Assembly: GCA_934401725.1 (NCBI GenBank)
Contig: CAKRSS010000002.1
Location: forward strand, 35,899-99,898
Origin: an uncultured Eubacteriales bacterium
Lineage (GTDB): Bacteria; Bacillota; Clostridia; Oscillospirales; CAG-272
Direction: 5' to 3'
Length of the DNA stretch: 64,000 bases
Made by a program: the position numbers and the translations under genes. The notes under the pieces are model-generated. The model did no database searches and was not told where the DNA came from. It worked only from the letters and a program-made list of their open reading frames with translations. Of the stretch, positions 31,908 through 40,089 are shown one piece after another (position 1 is the stretch's first letter; each line of letters begins with the position of its first letter).

Positions 31908-32507
31908 ATGCTTGAATACACCCTTGAGACAGCCGCGGCCGACGCGGGATACAAAATAATATGCGGCGTCGACGAAGCCGGACGAGGCCCGCTGTGCGGC
32001 CCCGTAGCGGCTGCTGCCTGTGTGCTCCCGACCGGTCGTGTAATCGATGGACTTAACGATTCCAAAAAACTGTCCGAGAAAAAACGCGATATTTTGTTCG
32101 ATGTGATAAAAAAAGAAGCTGTAACTTACAGCATCGCACTCGCGTCAGTCGAGGAGATTAATGAATATAATATCTTAGAGGCTACCCTGCTCGCCATGCG
32201 GCGCGCCATCATGGGACTTAGCGTGCCCGCTGATTACGCGCTCGTCGACGGAAACATTTTTAAGGACTTCCCTGTTCCCGGCCGGTCGGTCGTGCATGGG
32301 GACGCTATCAGTCCGAGCATCTCGGCGGCCTCGATACTCGCCAAGGTGACGAGAGACAGAATCTGCCTTGAGCTTGACGCAAAATATCCCGGCTACGGCA
32401 TAGCCAAGCACAAGGGCTACGGAACCAAGGCGCATATGGACGCGCTGCGCGAACTCGGCCCGACTCCGATACATCGCAAGCAGTTCATCCGTTTTCTCGA
32501 CAAATGA
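31908..32507 (+). CDS. rnhB: Ribonuclease HII
   Basis: Removes ribonucleotides and RNA from RNA/DNA hybrids. 199 residues. The motif GVDEAGRGPLCGPV (~residues 20-33) holds the first Asp-Glu pair. The later catalytic Asp residues are in ALVDGN (~107) and in the segment HGDAISPSISAASILAKVTRD, read in parts (~125-145). C-terminal GYGTKAH...GPTPIHRKQF is typical. The ATGA overlap with yraN shows coupling. A GGAGG ribosome site precedes ATG 31908 by 10 nt. Confidence 0.96.
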   Translation: MLEYTLETAAADAGYKIICGVDEAGRGPLCGPVAAAACVLPTGRVIDGLNDSKKLSEKKRDILFDVIKKEAVTYSIALASVEEINEYNILEATLLAMRRAIMGLSVPADYALVDGNIFKDFPVPGRSVVHGDAISPSISAASILAKVTRDRICLELDAKYPGYGIAKHKGYGTKAHMDALRELGPTPIHRKQFIRFLDK

Positions 32508-32911
32508 ACGAACGCAAAACCACCACTGTTATAGGTCGCTACGGTGAGGATGTCGCCGCTGATTATCTGGTAAAGAACGGCTACACCATCGTCACGCGCA
32601 ACTATCGGTATGACCACCGTGAGATTGACATTATAGCACGTATTGAAAACAAACTTGTATTCGTCGAGGTCAAGGCGCGCACCGATAACGCAAGGAACAT
32701 ACAACGCTATGGCAGACCGTCCAATGCGGTCACAAAACACAAGCAAAAGCTGATTTCGGAGGCTGCATTTTTCTATATGAGATCAAATAATCTCATAATG
32801 GCGGCCAGAATTGACGTCATCGAGGTTTATTTTTACCCAGCGCCCGAGGGACAGCTACCCGCAGTCAAGCGCGTGCACCACATTCCGAATGCGTTCTACG
32901 CCATAAGATAG
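32504..32911 (+). CDS. yraN: YraN/UPF0102 family putative nuclease
   Basis: 135 residues. The core resembles a restriction-endonuclease-like fold: YGEDVAADYLVKNGYTIVTRN (~residues 11-31, abbreviated), then the acidic catalytic pattern REIDIIA ... LVFVEVKAR (~45-63), which gives a D-x(n)-ExK-type site. The function is unproven, but the family is nearly always next to rnhB, which suggests a link to DNA or RNA-hybrid repair. It overlaps rnhB by four bases. Confidence 0.9.
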   Translation: MNERKTTTVIGRYGEDVAADYLVKNGYTIVTRNYRYDHREIDIIARIENKLVFVEVKARTDNARNIQRYGRPSNAVTKHKQKLISEAAFFYMRSNNLIMAARIDVIEVYFYPAPEGQLPAVKRVHHIPNAFYAIR

Positions 32912-32937
32912 CACAATATTTTAAGGAGATTCGAGAT

Positions 32938-33870
32938 ATGAAGCTGATTGATCTTCACTGCGACACGGCGCTCAGCATATGTACCGACCGCACGTTGCTC
33001 GTTGAAAATGATCACGATATTTCACTTAACAAGCTGAATACATACGAAAATTACGCCCAGGTGATGGCCATCTACATCCCGCACAAGTTGTCAGACAATG
33101 AAGGCTACTGCCATTTTCACGAGATTTACGGCTACCTGGCCTCCCAGATTGCGTCAAACGCGGACAGAATCGAGTGGCTGACTGACGGCCGCGAGATTCA
33201 GGGCGCGTGGGATCGTGGCCACGGCGCTATGATTCTGAGCCTTGAGGACGCGAGAATTTTGCAGAATGACATCACAAAACTAAATGTTCTATATCAAAAA
33301 GGCGTCAGATTTATTGTTTTGATGTGGGGCGGCGAGACCTGCATAGGCGGCTCGCACAATACGGAGGTAGGGCTTACCGCCTTCGGACGGCAGGTTGTCG
33401 AAAAATGCTTCGAGCTCGGTATCGTCCCGGATGTGTCGCACGCCTCCGAACAGACGGCGTCGGATATTCTTGAGATGGCCGTGACCGCAGGCAAACCAGC
33501 GATTGCGTCGCACTCCAATTCGTACGCGGTCTACCAGCACTCGCGCAACCTGCGCGACGTACACTTCGAGATTATCCGCAAGCTCGGCGGAATTGTAGGT
33601 CTTAGTCTCTGCCCTGCACATCTGACAGGCGAAAAAGCCGGAGTCGACGATATTCTGCGCCATGCCGACCATTACCTGTCGCTCGGCGGCGAGGATGTGG
33701 TCTGCCTCGGCTGCGACCTTGACGGAACCAACCTGCCAAACGGCTTCCACGACGTGCGCGACCTTGTGAAAATTCAGGACGCCATGGCGCGCGCCGGTTA
33801 CAGTGACGGGCTTATTGAAAAAATATTCTGGCGCAACGCCAAAGCATTCATGGAAAACAACATAAAATAA
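32938..33870 (+). CDS. M19-family dipeptidase (renal dipeptidase-like)
   Basis: Binuclear zinc peptidase that splits dipeptides, including some with D-residues. 310 residues. The metal ligands can be placed: LHCDT (~residues 6-10, HxD), the bridging Glu in LSLEDAR (~101), His in DVSHAS (~166) and SHSNS (~187), and the Asp in LGCDLDGT (~262). No signal peptide, so it is cytoplasmic. It follows yraN by 26 bp and precedes thrC by 20 bp, with GGAG before the start. The dipeptide range cannot be read from the sequence. Confidence 0.93.
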   Translation: MKLIDLHCDTALSICTDRTLLVENDHDISLNKLNTYENYAQVMAIYIPHKLSDNEGYCHFHEIYGYLASQIASNADRIEWLTDGREIQGAWDRGHGAMILSLEDARILQNDITKLNVLYQKGVRFIVLMWGGETCIGGSHNTEVGLTAFGRQVVEKCFELGIVPDVSHASEQTASDILEMAVTAGKPAIASHSNSYAVYQHSRNLRDVHFEIIRKLGGIVGLSLCPAHLTGEKAGVDDILRHADHYLSLGGEDVVCLGCDLDGTNLPNGFHDVRDLVKIQDAMARAGYSDGLIEKIFWRNAKAFMENNIK

Positions 33871-33890
33871 CACCAGAAAGGCTACAAACC

Positions 33891-35369
33891 ATGCTGTATA
33901 AAAGCACACGAAGCGACAAAAACGCCGAATTCGAGTCGGCGTATGTGATAAAGAACGGTCTCGCCGCCGACGGTGGGCTGTATGTACCGAAGGAGCTGCC
34001 GCAAATAAGCGTCGACGATCTCGACAGCCTGCGCCATATGGACTATCCGCACAGAGCCGCCGATATTCTGTCGCGCTTCCTGACGGATTACACCTACGAC
34101 GAGCTGCTAGCCGACTGCCAGAGCGCCTACCGCGAAGAGTCCTTCCCCGGCGGAGCTGCGCCGATGTCCGCCGAATATAACGGACAACGTCTGCTCGAGC
34201 TGTGGCACGGTCCGACAGCCGCATTCAAGGATATGGCGCTTCAGATCATGCCGCGTCTCCTCTCAAGAGCGCTCGTCAAAACCGGCGAAACACGGTGTGC
34301 CTACATCCTCGTGGCGACGTCCGGCGACACGGGAAAGGCCGCACTCGAGGGTTACCGCGACGTCCCGCACACGCGCATTACGGTGTTCTATCCCGTCGAC
34401 GGAGTCAGCCGCGTGCAGAAGCTGCAAATGGCAACACAGCTTGGCGAGAACGTCAAGGTGTACGCAATCGAAGGCAATTTTGACGACGCACAGAACGGCG
34501 TGAAGCAGCTGTTCGGCGACGCTGAAATGGCCGAAGAGCTAAACTCGGCCGGATATTTCTTCTCGAGCGCAAACTCAATCAACTGGGGACGTCTCGCGCC
34601 GCAGATAGTTTACTACGTCTCGGCTTACTGCGACATGCTGAATTCCGGCGCTGTGAAACCGGGCGACGAGGTAAATATCTGCGTTCCCACGGGCAATTTC
34701 GGCAATATTCTTGCGGCTTACATCGCGAAATGTGCCGGACTTCCGTTCGGGCGGCTCATATGCGCGTCGAACACAAACAACGTTCTGACCGACTTCCTCA
34801 CGTGCGGCACCTATGACCGCAACCGTAAGTTCCACGTCACAATGTCACCTTCGATGGACATCCTGATTTCAAGTAATCTCGAGCGTCTGCTTTATTTCAC
34901 CTGCGGCCCTGAGCTCACGGCCGAGTATATGCTCGCACTTAAAAATGAAGGAAAATACTTCGTCGCGCCGGAGATTCTCGCAAAAATACGCAACGATTTC
35001 GCAGGTTACTACGCAAACGAAGACGAAACCGCGGCCACAATACGCAAAATGTACAGCGAGCACGGCTATCTCTGCGATACGCACACGGCAGTCGCCGTTT
35101 GCTGCGCCGATAAATATCTCGCTGAGACGCACGACAGCCGTCCTATCATCACGGCCTCGACAGCCAGCCCCTATAAGTTCGCAAAGGACGTCTACCGCTC
35201 CCTGACCGGCAAGGCCGCCGATGGCGACCTCGAGGCGCTTGCTCAGCTGAATGCGCTGACCGACGTCGCCATTCCCTACCCGCTTGAGAGCATAGGCGAG
35301 CGCAAGGTTCGCTTTAAGGACGTCATCGCGACGTCCGGAATGAAGGATGCCGTCCGGAAAGATCTCTGA
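33891..35369 (+). CDS. thrC: Threonine synthase
   Basis: PLP lyase that converts O-phosphohomoserine to threonine. 492 residues, the long (fungal/E. coli-like) type. N-terminal YKSTRS start, PLP lysine in LWHGPTAAFKDMALQ (~residue 112), phosphate-binding VATSGDTGKAAL (~140) and CVPTGNFGNILAAY (~260). It needs phosphohomoserine, and the window holds no classical thrB, which makes the upstream ApgM-like enzyme of interest. It ends the rightward gene run; only a hairpin oriented for the opposite strand follows. Confidence 0.95.
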   Translation: MLYKSTRSDKNAEFESAYVIKNGLAADGGLYVPKELPQISVDDLDSLRHMDYPHRAADILSRFLTDYTYDELLADCQSAYREESFPGGAAPMSAEYNGQRLLELWHGPTAAFKDMALQIMPRLLSRALVKTGETRCAYILVATSGDTGKAALEGYRDVPHTRITVFYPVDGVSRVQKLQMATQLGENVKVYAIEGNFDDAQNGVKQLFGDAEMAEELNSAGYFFSSANSINWGRLAPQIVYYVSAYCDMLNSGAVKPGDEVNICVPTGNFGNILAAYIAKCAGLPFGRLICASNTNNVLTDFLTCGTYDRNRKFHVTMSPSMDILISSNLERLLYFTCGPELTAEYMLALKNEGKYFVAPEILAKIRNDFAGYYANEDETAATIRKMYSEHGYLCDTHTAVAVCCADKYLAETHDSRPIITASTASPYKFAKDVYRSLTGKAADGDLEALAQLNALTDVAIPYPLESIGERKVRFKDVIATSGMKDAVRKDL

Positions 35370-35380
35370 GCTGCGCACAG

Positions 35381-35408
35381 AAAAAGAAATGGCGGCCCGA
35401 AGGCCGCC
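35381..35408 (-). terminator. Terminator of the DUF1540 gene
   Basis: GGCGGCC with GGCCGCC around TTCG, followed on the minus strand by ATTTCTTTTTCT. The plus strand lacks a T-run, so it serves thrC poorly. Confidence 0.75.
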
Positions 35409-35413
35409 GTGGG

Positions 35414-35611
35414 TCAGTTTTCCTTGTGCTTGAAAGTTGCGCAGAGGGTCTCGGCGCTCGAGCAAGCGTTGCTGGGGCCGACAGAGATGCAATCCGCTGT
35501 GCAGTAGCAGCTGCCGTCGTGGTAGACGCAGTTGCGGACATCACAGCTGATGCCGTGGTTTACGTCCTTCTTGTCAACATGACAACCGCAGTTCTGATTC
35601 TTAGTTTCCAT
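35414..35611 (-). CDS. DUF1540 cysteine-rich small protein
   Basis: 65 residues with ten cysteines. A central motif GISCDVRNCVYHDGSCYCTA is followed by C-terminal CATFKHKEN, the DUF1540 pattern. The cysteines probably bind metal. In Clostridia such proteins are often abundant and some are linked to spores, but the function is unknown. It is encoded alone on the minus strand, between thrC and the phosphoesterase, with a GGAG-type ribosome site 9 nt upstream of ATG 35611 and its own terminator. Confidence 0.88.
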   Translation of the reverse strand: METKNQNCGCHVDKKDVNHGISCDVRNCVYHDGSCYCTADCISVGPSNACSSAETLCATFKHKEN

Positions 35612-35703
35612 TTTAATGTGCTCTCCTTTTTTGAGATTACGATTATATTGTGCCCGCCTTGCGGCGTCACATACAAGAAAATTTTAGTATCGGAGGACTT
35701 GGC

Positions 35704-36420
35704 TTGTCTGTATATGTGATTTCGGATTTGCACTTGTCGACCAACGCGGACAAGTCGATGGAGGTGTTCGGCCCGCGCTGGCAAAACTACACAGAGCGTC
35801 TCGAGCGAAACTGGCGCGCGCTCATTGAGCCCGACGACCATGTGATAGTCCCCGGCGATATTTCGTGGGGGCTGAGTCTTGAGGACGCAATCCCGGATTT
35901 ACAGTTTCTCGACAGCCTGCCGGGACAAAAAATTATCGGCAAAGGCAACCATGACTACTGGTGGCAGACGCTGACCAAAATAAACAAGGCGTTTGACGTC
36001 TACGGAATCAAAAGCATAAAAATTCTTTACAACAACAGCATGGTGGTCGAAAACATGATAGTCTGCGGCACGCGTGGCTGGTATAACGGCGACAAAAGCG
36101 TGGCGCCTAACGACACTGACAATCAGAAAATCGTCAATCGCGAGGCGATAAGGCTGCGCCTGTCTCTCCAAAGCGCGGTAAAATTGCAAGAGGAGAACGG
36201 TTTTCCCATAGTTGTCTTTTTGCACTTCCCTCCTGTTTGGGGCGGGTTTATTTGCCGAGAAATTATGGACGTGCTCCATGAATTTGAGATAAAACGTTGC
36301 TTTTTTGGTCACATACACGGAAATTACGAGGCCGTAAGGGACTTTTCTTTTGAAGATGTGAGCTTTACATTAGTTTCGTCGGATTATCTCGGATTTACGC
36401 CGATTCCGGTGTTTTTGTGA
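35704..36420 (+). CDS. Calcineurin-like metallophosphoesterase
   Basis: 238 residues, cytoplasmic. All metal-binding blocks are present: VISDLHLS (~residue 4), VPGDISWG (~48), GKGNHDYWW (~75), LHFPPVW (~175) and GHIHGNY (~205). The Trp pair after GNHD fits the YvnB/YmdB-unrelated, single-domain UCP033094 type common in Firmicutes. TTG 35704 is chosen as the start because GGAGG lies 7 nt before it and the domain begins at once; in-frame codons further upstream extend past the DUF1540 start region. The substrate (nucleotide, phosphodiester or protein) is unknown. Confidence 0.88.
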   Translation: MSVYVISDLHLSTNADKSMEVFGPRWQNYTERLERNWRALIEPDDHVIVPGDISWGLSLEDAIPDLQFLDSLPGQKIIGKGNHDYWWQTLTKINKAFDVYGIKSIKILYNNSMVVENMIVCGTRGWYNGDKSVAPNDTDNQKIVNREAIRLRLSLQSAVKLQEENGFPIVVFLHFPPVWGGFICREIMDVLHEFEIKRCFFGHIHGNYEAVRDFSFEDVSFTLVSSDYLGFTPIPVFL

Positions 36421-36449
36421 TATTTATTTATATATTTTATTGAAAGCTA

Positions 36450-36478
36450 TTGACAAGTTTTTGTTTTTGACGTAAAAT
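36450..36478 (+). promoter_or_regulatory. Promoter of tig-clpP-clpX
   Basis: -35 TTGACA (36450-36455), 17-nt spacer, -10 TAAAAT (36473-36478). No CtsR-like direct repeat or CIRCE element was seen around it. Confidence 0.7.
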
Positions 36479-36515
36479 TAAGAGGTTATAATTATATATC
36501 TTGGAGGAATTCAAA

Positions 36516-37973
36516 ATGAGTTTGCTCAACGCCGAAAAAACCGAAAAGAATCTTTACACACTTGAGTTCTCGGTTGACAAGGCAACATTCGAAAACGCGG
36601 TGAATAAGGTCTACCGCGCACAGGTCAAAAAGATTAACATTCCCGGCTTCAGACCCGGAAAGGCTCCCCGTCACATCATAGAAAAGATGTACGGCAAGGG
36701 CTTCTTCTATGAGGACGCCTTCAACGAGGTTCTTCCCGAAGCGTACTCTGAGGCGGTCAAGGAAGCGGCAATCGACGTTGTCGGCCAGCCTGACATTGAC
36801 ATCAAATCGGTTGACGATGGTGTTGTGTTCACCGCTAAGGTGTACGTAAGACCCGAGGTCCAGATTGAAGGCTACAAGGGCATCGAGGTCGAGAAGCATG
36901 TCCACGAGGTCACTGACGCCGAAATCGACGCCGAGATCAACATGCTCAGAGAGAGAAACGCCCGCGAGGTCAACGTTACCGACAGAGCCGCCGAGAACGG
37001 CGATGTCGCTACCATTGATTACGAAGGCTTCTGCGACGGCGTCGCGTTCGAGGGCGGCAAGGGTGAGAACCACCCGCTCGAGCTTGGCAGCGGCTCCTTC
37101 ATCCCCGGCTTTGAGGAGCAGGTAGTCGGCCACAACATCGGCGAGGAGTTCGACGTCAACGTCACCTTCCCCACCGAGTACCATGCCGCAGAACTGGCAG
37201 GTAAGGCTGCTGTGTTCAAGTGCAAGCTGCACGCCATCACAAAGAAGGAGCTTCCTGAGCTCGATGACGAGTTTGCAAAGGATGTTTCCGAATTTGATAC
37301 ATTCGCTGAATATCGCAATGATGTTAAGGCAAAAATCCAAAAGAGACATGACGCCGAGGCTGATTCCGAGGTTGAGAACGAGCTTGCCGTAGCTCTGATG
37401 AACAAGCTGGAGGCTGACATTCCCGAGGTCATGTTCGAGAACGAGACCGAGAACTTCATCCGCGACTACGACAACAGACTCCGTATGCAGGGACTCAACC
37501 TTGACATGTACTTCAAATACACCCAGCAGACGCTGGACGATCTGCGCAAGCAGATGAGACCGCAGGCCGAGAGCCAGGTCAAGACCCGTCTGGCGCTGGA
37601 GAAGATTGTTGAGCTCGAGGGCATCAAGGCAACCGATGAGGACGTCAACGCCGAGTACGACCGTCTTGCCTCCGCCTACAACAGGGAGGCTGACAAAATC
37701 AAGGAGCTCATCAAGGCTGAGGACATCGCAAAGGATATGGCCGTTCAGAAGGCTATGGAGCTTGTGAAGGCAAACGCCGTCATCAAGGAGTGCCATTGCG
37801 ACCACGACCACGCCGAGGCTGCTGCGGAAAAGGCTGAAGAAAAGAAGCCTGCAAAGAAGCCCGTAACCAGAAAGAAGAAGGCCGCTCCCAAGGCTGCTGA
37901 CGCTTCCGAGGCTACCGAGGCTGTCGCGGCTGACGCCGAAAAGCCCGCCGAGACTCCCAAGTCCGAGGACTGA
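36516..37973 (+). CDS. tig: Trigger factor with His/Cys and Lys/Ala-rich tail
   Basis: Ribosome-bound chaperone and prolyl isomerase. 485 residues. The N-terminal ribosome-binding domain includes FRPGKAPRHIIEKMYG (~residue 48; the usual signature is GFRxGKxP). The FKBP domain spans ~155-240 (VATIDYEGFCDG ... LGSGSFIPGFEEQVVG), and the helical arms follow to ~420. Beyond the family's usual end is a tail: CHCDHDH (~residue 424) then ~55 residues rich in Lys, Ala, Pro and Glu. ATG 36516 has GGAGG 8 nt upstream. First gene of tig-clpP-clpX. Confidence 0.95.
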   Translation: MSLLNAEKTEKNLYTLEFSVDKATFENAVNKVYRAQVKKINIPGFRPGKAPRHIIEKMYGKGFFYEDAFNEVLPEAYSEAVKEAAIDVVGQPDIDIKSVDDGVVFTAKVYVRPEVQIEGYKGIEVEKHVHEVTDAEIDAEINMLRERNAREVNVTDRAAENGDVATIDYEGFCDGVAFEGGKGENHPLELGSGSFIPGFEEQVVGHNIGEEFDVNVTFPTEYHAAELAGKAAVFKCKLHAITKKELPELDDEFAKDVSEFDTFAEYRNDVKAKIQKRHDAEADSEVENELAVALMNKLEADIPEVMFENETENFIRDYDNRLRMQGLNLDMYFKYTQQTLDDLRKQMRPQAESQVKTRLALEKIVELEGIKATDEDVNAEYDRLASAYNREADKIKELIKAEDIAKDMAVQKAMELVKANAVIKECHCDHDHAEAAAEKAEEKKPAKKPVTRKKKAAPKAADASEATEAVAADAEKPAETPKSED

Positions 37974-37988
37974 AACACATGATTTTTA

Positions 37989-38013
37989 GTGCTGAGGCGT
38001 AAAGCCTCAGCAC
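37989..38013 (+). terminator. Hairpin between tig and clpP, not a full terminator
   Basis: A perfect 10-bp stem GTGCTGAGGC with GCCTCAGCAC around GTAAA, without a T-run. It probably stabilises the tig mRNA or attenuates readthrough into clpP. Confidence 0.5.
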
Positions 38014-38039
38014 AATTATTCCGAGAAAGGAAATACGAT

Positions 38040-38651
38040 ATGTTTGACCGCAGAACTATAATGAACGATGCACTGGTACCTATGGTAGTGGAGCAGACCG
38101 GGCGCGGTGAGCGTTCCTACGACATTTTTTCACGCCTGCTGAACGACCGCATAATTTTTCTCTCAGACGAGGTGAATGATACCACTGCTTCGTTGGTGGT
38201 AGCTCAGCTTCTGTTTCTCGAGGCGCAGGATCCGGACAAGGATATTTCATTGTATATAAACAGCCCCGGCGGTTCCGTTACCGCGGGCATGGCTATTTAT
38301 GACACCATGAATTTTATCAAATGTGACGTAGCAACCATATGTGTCGGCATGGCAGCCAGTATGGGCGCGTTTCTTCTGGCAGCCGGAGCTTCCGGCAAGC
38401 GGTCGGCACTTCCGAACAGCCTGATAATGATTCACCAGCCTCTTGGCGGCGCTAAGGGTCAGGCTACCGATATAAAGATTGTTGCAGACCAGATACTCAG
38501 AACACGCGACAACATCAACCGCATACTATCCGAGCGCACCGGAAAGCCCATTGAGCAGATCGCCATCGATACCGACCGCGACAACTACATGACCTCCGCT
38601 CAGGCTCAGGAATACGGTCTGATAGACAATATTTTTGAAAAACGTCCCTGA
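38040..38651 (+). CDS. clpP: ATP-dependent Clp protease proteolytic subunit
   Basis: Forms the tetradecameric serine protease chamber used by ClpX. 203 residues. Catalytic Ser in TICVGMAASMGAFLLAAG (~residue 107), His in MIHQPLGG (~132) and the Asp in DTDRDNYM (~181). Also YINSPGGSVTAGMAIYDTM, read in parts (~74). ATG 38040 is chosen (AAAGGAAA upstream); 17 in-frame codons before it run into the intergenic hairpin. A short N-terminal propeptide is possible. It lies 24 bp before clpX. Confidence 0.97.
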   Translation: MFDRRTIMNDALVPMVVEQTGRGERSYDIFSRLLNDRIIFLSDEVNDTTASLVVAQLLFLEAQDPDKDISLYINSPGGSVTAGMAIYDTMNFIKCDVATICVGMAASMGAFLLAAGASGKRSALPNSLIMIHQPLGGAKGQATDIKIVADQILRTRDNINRILSERTGKPIEQIAIDTDRDNYMTSAQAQEYGLIDNIFEKRP

Positions 38652-38674
38652 AGCATCGAAAGGCTGACTGATAT

Positions 38675-39991
38675 ATGGCTAATTCAAACACCACCAACCG
38701 CACAAAAGGACAGAGATTCTGCTCGTTTTGCGGACGGAATGAGAATCAGGTCAATTTTCTGATTCCCTCCCCCACCGGCATTTACATCTGCGATTTCTGC
38801 GTGGATGCCTGCGAGGAGCTGATATACGAAAGCACGCCGCAGCAGTCCTCCGAGGTCGGAACTCTGTCTCTTGAGCAGCTTCCCCGCCCCAAGGACATAA
38901 AAGCGTCGCTTGATCAGTACGTTATAGGCCAGGATGAGGCAAAGATTGCCCTGTCCGTGGCGGTCTATAACCACTACAAGCGCGTGCTCAGCGTGTCCGG
39001 CGACTCCAAGTCCAAGCGCCGCAACAGAAACAAGCCGAGCGTCAAGGAAGAGCCGTCCGACGAGGTCGAGCTTCAGAAGAGCAACGTTCTGCTGATAGGC
39101 CCGACCGGCGTCGGCAAGACCTATCTCGCGCAGACGCTGGCAAAGACGCTTAAGGTTCCGTTCGCTATCGCAGATGCTACGACGCTGACTGAAGCCGGTT
39201 ACGTCGGGGAGGATGTGGAGAACATTCTGCTGCGCCTTATCCAGGCGGCTGACTATGACATCGAGCTTGCCGAACACGGCATCATATACATTGACGAGAT
39301 TGACAAAATCTCGCGCAAGAGTGAAAACCGTTCGATAACCCGCGACGTGTCCGGCGAGGGCGTTCAGCAGGCACTGCTGAAAATCCTCGAGGGTACGGTC
39401 TCAAATGTCCCTCCGCAGGGCGGGCGCAAGCATCCGAATCAGGAGTTCATCCAGATAAATACCGAGAACATACTGTTTATCTGCGGCGGCGCGTTTGACG
39501 GACTCGAGAAGATTATAGAAAAGCGCAAGGGCAACAACACCGTCGGCTTCCAGGGCGAAATACGTCGCAAGGACGAAAAGCAGAGCGTCGGAATATTCAA
39601 GGACGTTGTGCCGCACGACATTGTAAAGTTCGGACTTATCCCCGAGCTTGTCGGTCGTATCCCTATTATCGTGTCGCTCAACGAGCTTGACAAGGATGCT
39701 CTTATCAAAATTATCAAGGAGCCTAAAAACTCTTTGGTGCGTCAGTACATCAAGCTGTTCTCCATGGACGGCGTTGACCTCACATTTGACGACGACGCGC
39801 TTGAAGCAATTGCCGAGCAGGCGCTGGAGCGCCACACAGGCGCTCGTGGACTGCGCTCCATAATGGAGGGTATCATGACCGACATTATGTACGAAATCCC
39901 CAGCCGTCGCGATGTGGAGTCTGTGCGCATAACCGCAGACTGTGTCCGTGGCAAGGGCAAGCCCGAGCTCACGCTGCGCAAGGCTGAATGA
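38675..39991 (+). CDS. clpX: Clp protease ATP-binding subunit ClpX
   Basis: AAA+ unfoldase that feeds ClpP. 438 residues. An N-terminal zinc finger (CSFCG ... ICDFCVDACEEL, residues ~12-45) recruits adaptors and substrates. Walker A is GPTGVGKTYLA (~142-152), the pore loop is GYVGEDVE (~178), and Walker B is GIIYIDEIDKI (~203). The ClpP-contact loop reads TVGFQ, a VGF in place of the usual IGF. Sensor/arginine region LVGRIPIIV (~325). The order tig-clpP-clpX is conserved in many bacteria; lon does not follow here. Confidence 0.97.
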   Translation: MANSNTTNRTKGQRFCSFCGRNENQVNFLIPSPTGIYICDFCVDACEELIYESTPQQSSEVGTLSLEQLPRPKDIKASLDQYVIGQDEAKIALSVAVYNHYKRVLSVSGDSKSKRRNRNKPSVKEEPSDEVELQKSNVLLIGPTGVGKTYLAQTLAKTLKVPFAIADATTLTEAGYVGEDVENILLRLIQAADYDIELAEHGIIYIDEIDKISRKSENRSITRDVSGEGVQQALLKILEGTVSNVPPQGGRKHPNQEFIQINTENILFICGGAFDGLEKIIEKRKGNNTVGFQGEIRRKDEKQSVGIFKDVVPHDIVKFGLIPELVGRIPIIVSLNELDKDALIKIIKEPKNSLVRQYIKLFSMDGVDLTFDDDALEAIAEQALERHTGARGLRSIMEGIMTDIMYEIPSRRDVESVRITADCVRGKGKPELTLRKAE

Positions 39992-40029
39992 GGCAATAAG
40001 GGCACTGTACAAACCTGATAATCCAAACA

Positions 40030-40062
40030 CCCGCATACCGGAAACCGGCATGCGGGATTTTT
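40030..40062 (+). terminator. clpX operon terminator
   Basis: CCCGCATACCGG with CCGGCATGCGGG around AAA, followed by ATTTTT. It lies between clpX and the convergent Cys-rich gene. Confidence 0.9.
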
Positions 40063-40089
40063 GGGTTTATGGCTTAATAACTGCTTGCG

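Noticed and set aside
36421..36515. Searched for CIRCE or CtsR sites before tig-clpP-clpX
   Set aside because: No inverted repeat with the CIRCE arms and no CtsR heptad direct repeat was found.
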